Of a stretch of 64,000 nt of DNA, positions 55,005-64,000 are shown piece by piece; the stretch's first letter is position 1, and every line of letters begins with the position of its first letter. This stretch comes from Toxonevra muliebris. Its lineage: Eukaryota; Arthropoda; Insecta; Diptera; Pallopteridae. Below the pieces are notes generated by a model. The model was not told where the DNA came from and made no database searches. It saw nothing but the letters and a program-made list of their open reading frames with translations. Made by a program: the position numbers and the translations under genes. The stretch is from the NCBI GenBank assembly GCA_963691655.1, contig OY829326.1, positions 60,009,776 through 60,073,775 on the forward strand, read 5' to 3'.

Positions 55005-56041
55005 GTTTGTTTAGGTGGAATGGTAGTTAGATAGCAAAAAGAAATGTTTATTGCTATTCCCGTGTATCAGGCCTACAAAATAATTTAGTCGAGTATTTAG
55101 TTTGAATCTGAAGGTCAATGCTATTTCAGCGAGTAATAAGTAGTTTTTTTTAGGATGACTCTTTAGAACAAACGGTTGAGAAAAGTAACAAAAATTCTTC
55201 GGGAAAAATATTTCTTACAATAAATTAAACAAAAAATGGAGCATTTTGTGGTTAACGGCTTCAAAAGTAAAAATATTCACTTAATTTTGGTTTTTTGAAA
55301 CTTTTTATACAAAAATGTGTATAACTTTCAAAACTATTGTGAGAATGCTACTAATTCAGACTTGTTAGAAAAATATTAGTTAGAGTTTACAGAATTTGTA
55401 TCATACTTTCCCCTAGTTTCTATCAATCTAATTTAATCTACAGCTTGAAAAAAAATAATTATATGAAATTTTTTCATTTTTAAGTTGTTATCCCCGAAAT
55501 TGAGAGGTTTAGACACTAAAGATCTAAAGCACTTCTTGAATCTCTACAGTGTTACAATCTAATTTATAGCTAATATCGGTGGAATATTCGAATGTCATTC
55601 ATTTATTACCTAATCAAAATATTATCAACTGGGTTATAGTTTTCCTATTTTTCCAATAATCCCTTAAAAAAATCTAGTAGGAGAGAAAAACTCCTACCTC
55701 CACTCTTATCTCCTCCAAAATTTGTTGGGTGAAAAACCAAAAAATCACTTATAATTACCGTTATTATTACAGTATTTGCTGTTGTTGCTTAGCTGTAATT
55801 TGTTGTTTTATTTTCATTAGCGTTTTAATTACAAACGCGCAAGCTGAATGATGCTATCATTCTATCTTATCAACACTGATTCTGATTTCATTCGGGCGCA
55901 TTGCATACACACACACACACACACACATACATACACATTTATAACGGTATAACTTATCTTCTTCTCTTGTCATTCATTGGGAATTATTTGCAGCCAGCGC
56001 CATTATGTTTACTCTCACCCTCTCTCTCTCTCACTCACTCA

Positions 56042-56080
<39 letters not shown>

Positions 56081-57144
56081 TCTCTCTCGTTCTTTCACAC
56101 TGATTTTTGTTGTCATCATTAACGTCATTCAAGAAAGAATGCTTAATTTGATCATTAATCATTACTGCTACCGCAGCATATCCACACACATACACATATA
56201 AATGTATATACCACACAAGAATCTCTTTTTTTCTATCCTCTCTCACATACATACCTACACTGTTTACCACATTTATTCGTACTTGCAATATGTATGTATG
56301 TAATAAATATGACGACACTAAACTAATTGCGAAAAAATAGAAAATTTGTTTGCAGGAAAAACCTTTACTTAACAGCTGTTTGCTTGTTGTTGTTGTTGTT
56401 GTATTTGTAATGATAAATAACTAATTATTGTCGGTGGTGTTGTATAAAGTTAACATACACATATACATACAAATAACCGCACTGCACTCACACATACATA
56501 CATATTTATTTGTAAAGTAGAAAAACATGAAGAAACTTCCAACAAGAAACATCGACCATTTGCAATAAATTTGTAAACTGAAAACATTTATCTCATTTGC
56601 TTTTAAATATGTATGTATGTATATTTTTGTTGTTGGTTGTTGTTATTGGTTGTTGTTATTGGTTATTCTCCTCATTATGTTGTCTCATTAACGTTAGTTG
56701 CCAACACTCTATACACAACAACAACAACAACGGCATGCAATGCTAAATGCATCACCATCTGGCATTGCAGAATATCACTCAAATGCACTCAATGTTAGTT
56801 TTAATTTAATGAGCATGGAATTACGGGCAAATATTCAAGTTTCTTTCTTCTTTTCTTTCTTACTAATTATCGGAAAAATGCAGAACATTTATTTCAAATT
56901 ACTTTTTTAATTATGTACAATCATGTATGTGGTAGCTAAAACTCAAATTTATAGGAGAAATTAAATAGGAAATCCTTAAATATTTTATATTGTATAGAAA
57001 ACCTAGGGCTATAATGGTGTTCTGAGGCTAGTGCAAAAGAAAATTGTCATGAAGTTAGTGCGATGCCTATGGAAACAATTCGGTTGTTAATCAGTGCTGT
57101 TGATTTTGTATTTTAACAGCGATCGGTTGACCGATCTATTTACC
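55005..57144. other. non-coding stretch with microsatellites
   Basis: Contains (CA)n at 55906-55928, a long (TC)n at 56020-56093, (TTG)n at 56383-56402, TTGTTGTTATTGG repeats at 56625-56665 and an ACAACAACAACAACAA run near 56716. Open frames here are serine/leucine or histidine repeats read through the arrays. Nothing else is recognised. Confidence 0.6.
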
Positions 57145-57152
57145 CTCACAAC

Positions 57153-58036
57153 CAAGGCCGTATTTAGGGGGGAGGTTTTGGGGTCTGACACCCTCCCCCC
57201 CCCGAAATGTGGAAACTTTCTTCTATTTTTTGATGAAAAAAAGTCAAAATGAAATCTATTGAAGAGTTTTTAAATATTTTTGACTTCCATCGGTTTCTTT
57301 CTAAAAAGTCAAATATAAAAAAATAAACTTGAAATCTTAGTTACACTATGCGACCAGATCCGATTTGTTTTCTTTGACATGAGGTTTGACTTTGGATACA
57401 AAAAGAGAAGGTGTTGCTGAGCAATTTTGCATTTATAGTTTTTTTAGGTCAGTAACTGTTTTTGATCTACAGTTTCGGGTTTAGGGCTCATTTGGGAGGG
57501 CATGATTCAGCCTATAATTTCTGGATTTCGAAGTTTGTAGCACGCCAGTGTTCAGCTCCCCAATTTTTAAAAATGGCCAAAAATTCTATTTTAGAGTTTT
57601 CCATTCCATTTTTTCTAAAACTTGGCGTGATGGGAAATTTTTGATCTCAGATTCGTGTTCAGTATACAAAATTCATTCACAAACACTAGGAACCATTTTA
57701 TTCGCAAAGCCCATGTAGGGCAGTAATAGTGGATCAGCTCCAAAGTTCTAGAAAAAAATCTTAAAATGTAATTAATTCTTTAACCCATTATTGCTCAGAA
57801 CACCCCGACTCGGAAGACCTCTTTCAATGCAGTAACTGCACGAATTTAGAGAATATAAGCCAACCTCATCCGGATTCCTTATCATGTTCTGAATTCCCAC
57901 TGATAATCATTTGAAAAAATCAGCCTCTGACTATTTTTAGTATTTTTGGTAATTGTTTTGAGGTCGATCTCATCATCAGTAATGTCAATTTTCTTCGAAT
58001 GAAAACCCCCCCGAAAAAATGCTGGCTACGGCCCTG
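57153..58036. mobile_element. non-autonomous hAT element with exact 8-bp target duplication
   Basis: Left end CAAGGCCGTATTTAGGGGGG (57153) and right end inverse of CAGGGCCGTAGCCAGC (58036) are bounded by identical CTCACAAC (57145-57152, 58037-58044). Interior is 884 bases, non-coding, with C/G homopolymers just inside both ends. Distinct from the CAGTGGTTCTC and CAGTGGCGG families in this window. Confidence 0.92.
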
Positions 58037-58314
58037 CTCACAACATGACATGGTTAATATTCCTATTAAATATGGACTTGATGTGTTATATCAGCGATAA
58101 ACTGCGGATTACACCATAGAAGTACTTAAATAATTTACCAGCATTGAGTTTGTTAATTGAAAAATTTTTTAATGTAAAAATTATTTTAAAAAAAAACTTG
58201 AAACGCGTTTTTCTGAACATGATGATTTTTGAACTGGTGGGACTGATCTCTCAATTACTATTTATTACTATCTGATGTTGAAAACCCAAAATGAGTTTGA
58301 TGCATTATCATTAT

Positions 58315-58732
58315 GACTCCACAATGGAACCGCAAAAATTGGAATATTCCCTTCCCCCTTTTTTTCTATAAAAGAAGTTCCAAATGAAAATTTGTTTTCA
58401 TTCGGAACTTCGTTTTTTTGAGAAAAAATATCCTAAAAAAGGGGGAAGGGGAAAGTTTCACTTTCTTGTGGTTCCACTTATAAAGAAATGTCAAAATATT
58501 TTTTAGTTTCTATCTCTATCTGTCTGTCTCTATCTTTATTAGGAATCCATCCTACCACCAAAAATGGGCTTTTTTGAGTATGTCCTCTACCATCTTGTAT
58601 TAAAAGTACTTAGTTCTTCTATATGATACTTATAACACCTTTAAGCAATTTCGATATAAAATATTATTGTTTTAAAAAAAAAAACAATTCCCCAAAAGTA
58701 AATTTTTTCCAATTTTAAACTGGAATGTCCCC
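58315..58732 (-). mobile_element. second copy of the TTAA-type element, one end
   Basis: Read on the reverse strand from 58732 it begins GGGGACATTCCAGTTTAAAA and follows the 53674 element through TTTTGGGGAATTG, ACTTTTAATAC, GATGGTAGAGGACAT and TTTTTGGTGGTAGGATGGAT. The flank is TTGA rather than TTAA. Its inner part is a ~155-base near-palindrome (58323-58480) with GGAACCGCAAAAATTGGAAT facing CTTTCTTGTGGTTCC and CCTTCCCCCTTTTTTTC facing AAAAAAGGGGGAAGGGG. The other terminus is not found. Confidence 0.75.
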
Positions 58733-58848
58733 TTGAAGTTTCAGTTTGTCATAACATGTGTCTGTCGACTGCTTGGGCGTTTCTCTACATAATCTAAACT
58801 ACTAGTGATTTTCAAAAAAAACTTTGCGTATATATTCCTGACAATATA

Positions 58849-59658
58849 CAGTAGCAATTCGATTCTTGCACACGTTCGATACTTGCGACACAAAATTTTG
58901 TTTCATTACGTATTCTGTACTTGCTACATTCGCGAATTTTTACTTCGATACTTACGACATTTTTGGTCTTTTCTTTGAGTATTGCTCTTTTTTACTTTGT
59001 ATTAAACTAAATAAAGTTCAGGGAAGTACCGTCGATTTCATACTGCTGACGAAATGTATTGAATTTAATCAGCTTTGAGCTGACTTTGACATGGTGCCGT
59101 CTCATAACGGCAAAGAAAAAGAAATCGAAAACTTCTTTTATAACAGATGAAATACTCACTTGAAACTTTTTATAGAAGTGTATTGAATTAAAATATTAAA
59201 TATAATAGACTTCAATTCTAAAAAGGTATGCAGACGTACAGTGCCGGACAAAACAAAAGCACGAACTCTTCCTACGCTACAAACTAGTGGAGAAATCGAA
59301 CTTTTCTATTAATATATTCCTTATGTGCTTTAGTTTTGTCGCGCTAGTTTTATGCATTTTGTTACTTTTGAGTTAATATTTTTATTCTCTGTTATAAATA
59401 ACATTATATTTCTTATATTTTATTATAAAGAGTGAATATTCTTACTACATTCATAAAAAAAATTTCGGTCCAAGCATGTTTTACAATATTACTGAACAAA
59501 ATGCAAACAAGGAAGAATCCGCGCTTTAGTTTTGTCCGACACTGTTATGTATAAGCCCCTTTTAATTTGTATGGAAAACAAAAACTCGGTACTTGCGATA
59601 ACCTCGAAACTTCCACCGAGCCCGGTTTTCATTACGTGCAAGAATCGTGTTTCAACTG
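58849..59658. mobile_element. pogo-like MITE, interrupted by a Tc1-type MITE
   Basis: The ends CAGTAGCAATTCGATTCTTG (58849) and, inverted, CAGTTGAAACACGATTCTTG (ending 59658) are both next to TA. They share CGATTCTTGCAC and a later TACTTGCGA-type word. End sequence, TA target and size suggest a pogo/Tigger-like MITE. About 504 bases remain after removing the nested MITE at 59239-59544. No transposase seen. Confidence 0.7.
59239..59544. mobile_element. 306-bp Tc1/mariner-type MITE nested in the pogo-like element
   Basis: CAGTGCCGGACAAAACAAAA at 59239 is inverted at 59544 (CAGTGTCGGACAAAACTAAA), and similarity continues through GCACGAACTCTTCC. TA precedes the left end; on the right one extra T precedes the TA. 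Non-coding interior. The CAGTG.CGGACAAAA start is typical of Tc1-like ends. Confidence 0.85.
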
Positions 59659-59660
59659 TA

Positions 59661-60734
59661 CTTTCATATACTGTAAAAAAATGCAAAGAAAAAAATTTCA
59701 AGGTTCCAAAGTAGAAATCCTCCATAAAATTGTTTTGTTTTTCGGAAAACGTGGTTACCGTATATATAACTGTTCCCGTTTTATATATTTTGTCTTCGAC
59801 ACGTGCATCTTAGAGATATTGATTTCAGATTCAAAAAGTTCAATTGGTTCTACTATCTGACACTTTTTTGTTTTGAAACATAAACATAAACAATTTCATA
59901 TTCAGTTCAGGTAATGACACCTGGCGATGACGTCATTGGTATTTTACACATTCATCAAATTCACTCTAGCCTAATGATTTTCTATGACTTTATGTTCATG
60001 TATAAAAGAAATTAATATTAGACTACGATTGTTTAGAAATTATTCCTAAATCTTAATGAAAAACAGGTAGATCAGCGATTGTTTCAAAACACGTCCTGGT
60101 TCCTCACCAGTGAGCTTAGACGATAATTTGAAATCATTCAACAATTCATAAATTGAATTAATTAATTTCACTGAATTAACTTTTTGTATCTAAAAAATAG
60201 AAAATACCGGGAACAGCGTGTTAAATAAAAATAGATCAAGTATACTAAGACAAAATTTTCAGAGCTAACAAACTGCAGATTTATTTACTTTTTTTTGTTT
60301 TTGTTTTGATTGCTAATAATTTCATTTTTAATCTTTTTGTTTTACTAAATTAAATTAGTCGGGGCTATAGGTGAAAAATAAATGTATTGATGTAGGGCTT
60401 TTATACTACTAATTATTCCAAAAATTTACAATAGCATTTAAAAAGAATGAAAAAGTTTTATTACTTCCAAAAATGAGAGTACATAATATTTCTGAAGTGG
60501 AAATGTCAATATTCACAATTATCAATATATGTATTTACATAAATAAAGATATAATTAAAAAAAAAGCAGACCATTTTTAAAAAGCAGCTTTAAAACTAAC
60601 CAGTTTAACAAATTGAAAATATTTTAAATTATTTACTAATAACATAATTGCATGAATGTGTGTTTGAATGTATGTGCATATGTAAGCAAATATCTGTACG
60701 TTTGTATGTATGCTAAAATATGCAAAAACATTAG
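59661..60734. other. non-coding stretch
   Basis: AT-rich, no recognised repeat or gene. The tract near 60655-60720 is a diverged TGTATG microsatellite. Confidence 0.4.
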
Positions 60735-60879
60735 TAGAAACACATATGAACATACTCCATTAAAAAATACCAGAAATTTGCCAAATGCTACCACAAAAAA
60801 CGAAATAACAACAGCACCAAGAACAGCGCTGGTAACAGCAACAACAAATAGTGGTAGTTTCTATGTTGATGGTTTTCCT
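60735..60879 (+). CDS. candidate exon, product unknown
   Basis: An open frame reading NTYEHTPLKNTRNLPNATTK, NEITTAPRTALVTATT and NSGSFYVDGFP runs to a consensus donor GTGAGT at 60880. Acceptor choices (TTAG ending 60734, or ACCAG ending 60773) have weak pyrimidine tracts. The middle is threonine-rich because of ACA/CAA triplets, so a repeat origin is possible. The closing segment is not repetitive. Family not recognised. Confidence 0.28.
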
Positions 60880-61119
60880 GTGAGTTTTTGAATTATTTTA
60901 TTTAAAACTTTTTTATGTTTGTTTTTTTTTGTACGGTACTATAAACAATAAAAACTTTAACTTTGAGTAGATACAAGCGCAGATACACAAACACACACAC
61001 GCACACACATATACACATAGTAAAGATACACATTTACACGTAGTTGATAGTACCACCATGTATATGTATCGAATTGAACTTTGAGGTTTCTGTTGCATCG
61101 TCTCATTTGCCATGGTTGT

Positions 61120-61215
61120 TGTTGTTATTATTGTTTTTATAATTTTTGTTGTGGTGGTTGTTGTTGGTATTGTTGTTGCTGGTGCTGTTATTGCTGATAT
61201 TGCTTTAGTTTATAC
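61120..61215. repeat. (GTT)n and (TTG)n opa-like array
   Basis: TTGTTGTTGTTATTATTG, then GTGGTGGTTGTTGTTGG and similar triplets for about 90 bases, with another patch at 61268-61300. Transcribed from the reverse strand these would give CAA-rich opa-type repeats. Confidence 0.85.
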
Positions 61216-61554
61216 TATTTAAGGTCATTTGCCAATGTTAACCAACACATGTGATAAACTCATAAATAGTTGTTGTTATTGTTTTTGTTATTGTTGTGGC
61301 AAACACACATTCACATACACATATACACAAAGAGAAAGAGAGTTAATGATGAAAATGAACGGCATTTTGGTTTTCATGTGGCGTTGACTTCGACGCAATT
61401 CGTATTTAAGTATTGCACCGTGGGACTAAAGCACTAAAATGTTGTCAAAAGTTATCATTAAAAGAAAAAACAATATTATGGGACAACAACCCTTTGAAGT
61501 TCTTGTCCAGTTTGTGCATTCATGTTGTGCGTGTAATATTTGTAAATGATTAAA

Positions 61555-61625
61555 ATAGACCTACAACTTTATGTTGAATCCGAACGGCGCACTGGGGTAT
61601 TTGACAGCAAAAGCTGGCCAAATTT
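61555..61625 (-). mobile_element. fragment of the tRNA-derived SINE body
   Basis: GACCTACAACTTTATGTTGA and ATCCGAACGGCG on the plus strand are the reverse complement of the SINE body signature (CGCCGTTCGGATTCGGCATA, AAACTGTAGGTC). The head and tail are not recognised. Fourth member of the family in the window. Confidence 0.65.
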
Positions 61626-61689
61626 TTTTTTTTTTATTCAAAATCTAATTCTTAGCATCCCTAGATGTTTCCTTTGTAAAATGGGTGAA

Positions 61690-62010
61690 ATCGGCTCGAA
61701 GCCACGCCCACCCACCTTACAATTGAATTTTTCAAAGCGTGATATCAGCTAAAATATTGAAGACAATTAAATGAAACTAAACTCACTTATTTATATTGGC
61801 ATACAAAATATTTAGTATACAAATTATCCAAATCCCTCAGTAACCACGCCCACCTCCCATATGTGTGAAATTTTCAAAGCGTAATATCAGGAAAAATACT
61901 AAAGTAAATACAATACAATTCGACAAAATTCTTTATATTGGCATAGGTAATATTTGGTATTAAAATCAACCGAATCACTTGGTAACCACGCCCACCTACC
62001 ACACAAGTAA
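61690..62010. repeat. three imperfect ~140-150 bp tandem units with CCACGCCCACC
   Basis: CCACGCCCACC lies near 61702, 61852 and 61988, each preceded by a TC-rich/AATC..T.G(T)AA stretch and followed by TTCAAAGCGT(A/G)ATATCA in the first two, then AAA and TTATATTGGCATA. The array is non-coding and sits beside the SINE fragment. The unit may be part of an undefined element. Confidence 0.65.
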
Positions 62011-62719
62011 GTTATTTGGAAATATATAGAAGCACTTCCTGTATAACAGATATGAGAACACCTATTTTAGAGAAAAAAATTTTAGTTTGTAATACAAACT
62101 ATAGAGTATAACAATAAAGTCGAAAGCAAAAGATAAAAAACGAAGCAGAACGTAAAATTCTTAACATTAGCAATAATAACATAAAATGATTAAATTTTTA
62201 AATCAAAACTGGAATTCACTTAGAAAAACTTGGTTATTTTCTGGAAAAGCAAAATTTTGCAAACCAATTTAAGATACTCTACTTCAAGGGTAAATAATGA
62301 AAATATAATGAGGACTCACAAAAGAAACAACTTTAACACCATAAATATAACGAGGACTCAATTTTCAAACATATTTGAAATAAATCTAAAAAATAATTCA
62401 AAGGTTTTAATTTAACAATATTTTATATCATTAGTACTTAAAATACCTGAAGTTAAAGTTTCCATCATCAAAAAATTATTCAAAGAGGTCTGTTTTTCTA
62501 AAATTGCTTTTTAAAACACTGACAAATTTTGTTTTGCCATTGCACACAACCAACAACAAAAATACCGCAACTTTGACACTCTATTACTAAGATACTAAGG
62601 TAGATAGGACAATAATTTTTCATAGTGAAACAGAATTTTACCATCTTTTATCCGATATCCAAAAGTTCTATGTACATCAAAATCTATTTTTTGAATTTTG
62701 GCCAAAAAATCGAGTGCAA

Positions 62720-63845
62720 TGGGCGAAGCAAATTAGTTTTTTAAGGTATTTCTACAATTGGTTCTTGCTGTTGTCAGTCAAACGTTGCACATTGGGTCCG
62801 CTTATGTTGGAATTTCAACTTTTTAAAGCTGTTAATAGTAGCACAATATATGCTTATGCAGATGATACGGCAGTTATTGCAAGCCATAAAGATATTAAGA
62901 CAGCGGAATCAATAATGCAGGATGAACTTAATGCTATCACAAGATGGGCACATGACAATGGTTTAATTTTGAACGCGAGTAAAACGAAACTCCTTCACAT
63001 AAAGCCACTACATATTCGGAATAGCGACATAAGGATAAAATTCCATAATAGTGACCCAAATTACAATGTCCCCAGCAACACGAGAGATAATTGTGACACG
63101 TTCATCGAATCAGTTGATTTTTATAAATATATTGGCGTTGTAGTAGATGGCACCTTAAAATGGCATAAACATATTGAATATAAACGAAAAAAAACTTCGA
63201 AAGACATCGTATGTTTTACACCATCTAAGAAACTGCAGCAATAAAACAGTACTCAGACAAGCATACCTGGTCCTCGGGGAAATGTATATTCGTCATGGAA
63301 TAACAGCATGGGGTGCTTCTACACACTGCAAAAGGCTCCAGAAAAGCCAAAATTCAATACTAAAAATCCTATTAAAAACCAATAATAATCGAACCAGTAG
63401 CACTATACAACCTCATAAACAGCTTAATATATTAAATGTTGAAAATATATACAAGTCTACAATACTAAATGAGTTCTACAATGAAACACAGTACCGAACA
63501 GAGATCGAACATAGGCACAGGACAAGAAGAAAAACGGAAGGACGATATACTATACCACGATTCAGCACAAATGCCGGCAAACATACACTATCGGTAATAA
63601 TACCCACATTGCTGAACGAATTACCAACAAACCTAATCACAAACAAACTTAATAGAAAAAAACTTTTAAAAAAATATTTTTTAAGTATTCATTAACAAAT
63701 TATAAAAAAAAATATATTTCTTTAATTTATAAAATATAATAACAATGAATAGACTAGACATAGACATACGCACCATTAAAATTGAGCGAAAATCAATATA
63801 TAATGCAGAAAAACCCTGAGGGCTTCGCAGGATAATAATAATTTA
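62720..63845 (+). mobile_element. 5'-truncated LINE with 3' hairpin and ATAAT tail
   Basis: It carries the RT gene (62740-63695) followed by an AT-rich 3' UTR ending AACCCTGAGGGCTTCGCAGG (63812-63831) and ATAATAATAATTT. The stem CCTG...CAGG near the end and the short microsatellite tail are typical of CR1/L2-like and some Jockey-related LINEs, whose RT recognises a 3' hairpin. The 5' end is truncated in RT motif B. Confidence 0.82.
62740..63695 (+). pseudogene. LINE reverse transcriptase, C-terminal half with one frameshift
   Basis: The first frame reads RCTLGPLMLEFQLFKAVNSS (remains of motif B), then TIYAYADDTAVIASHKDIKT (motif C, intact catalytic Asp pair) and ARWAH-type helix sequence TRWAHDNGLILNASKTKLLH, then VDFYKYIGVVVDGTLKWHKH. 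A one-base change in the A run at 63187-63194 moves the reading to the next frame: LRKTSYVLHHLRNCSNKTVL, RHGITAWGASTHCKRLQ, SQNSILKILL, TRRKTEGRYTIPRFSTN and KKLLKKYFLSIH. No RNase H. The clade is Jockey/CR1-like, and this family differs from the LINE at 46030. Only one frameshift past the truncation indicates a fairly young copy. Confidence 0.85.
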
Positions 63846-64000
63846 AAATTAACTGAAAATAATTTATAATATATAACATGAAATTTCTCATTAATGAATC
63901 TAAAATGATATTGTCGTTAACATTCAACCGCTAGAGAATAGAATTAACTATAAAAAATTAGCATATTTTGAATCGTAGTCGAATATATTTTTTCGCGACT
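63846..64000. other. AT-rich sequence at the window end
   Basis: Nothing recognised in the last 155 bases. Confidence 0.4.

Noticed and set aside
55901..56318. Serine/leucine and histidine-rich frames
   Set aside because: Read-through of CA and TC microsatellites.

Overview
The window is AT-rich eukaryotic DNA, almost certainly from an insect and most plausibly a higher fly. The evidence is opa-like CAA/GTT triplets, CA/TA/TTG microsatellites, and decayed mariner, Tc1, DD37D and DD41D (rosa-type) elements, TTAA-flanked elements, hAT elements and RNase H-bearing LINE remnants. There are no prokaryotic genes, operons, CRISPR arrays or rRNA genes. No long intact host gene is visible. The species cannot be named from the sequence.

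Layout. 1-9 kb: mariner and Tc1-like transposase fossils, a ~200 bp MITE, and a large GA-rich minisatellite (7821-8650). 10-17 kb: a non-autonomous hAT element with an exact 8-bp target duplication and another element nested in it, an almost readable DD37D-type transposon that has lost its third catalytic acid, and LINE tails. 18-26 kb: LINE fragments, a 74-bp snap-back element, a full-length tRNA-derived SINE nested in a second hAT copy, and two more members of those families. 28-29.6 kb: a complete-ended but broken mariner. 30-36 kb: inverted and tandem repeats, a second copy of the 74-bp snap-back element, and a MITE carrying a 77-bp dead-on-arrival LINE. 38.9-41.5 kb: a Tc1 gene split by a SINE and a hAT element that itself holds a reverse-transcriptase fossil. 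42-43.6 kb: small palindromic elements. 45.9-49 kb: a 433-codon open frame joining a Tc1 scrap to LINE reverse transcriptase, then a LINE RT/RNase H fossil. 50-59.7 kb: a foldback hAT element, a DD41D long-TIR element, two TTAA-type elements, another hAT and a pogo-like MITE containing a Tc1-type MITE. 62.7-63.8 kb: a LINE 3' half with its terminal hairpin and ATAAT tail.

Host coding signal is limited to short candidate exons with splice signals. The best are a plus-strand pair at 44797-44894 and 49148-49315, whose reading phases agree. Further candidates are minus-strand terminal exons at 37296-37417 and 44210-44342, a minus internal exon at 22551-22780, and a plus exon at 60735-60879. The window therefore looks like intronic and intergenic space of one or more genes, filled by nested transposons. 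The most unusual items are the two 74-bp perfect-stem palindromes and the SINE whose 3' end matches that of a LINE present here.
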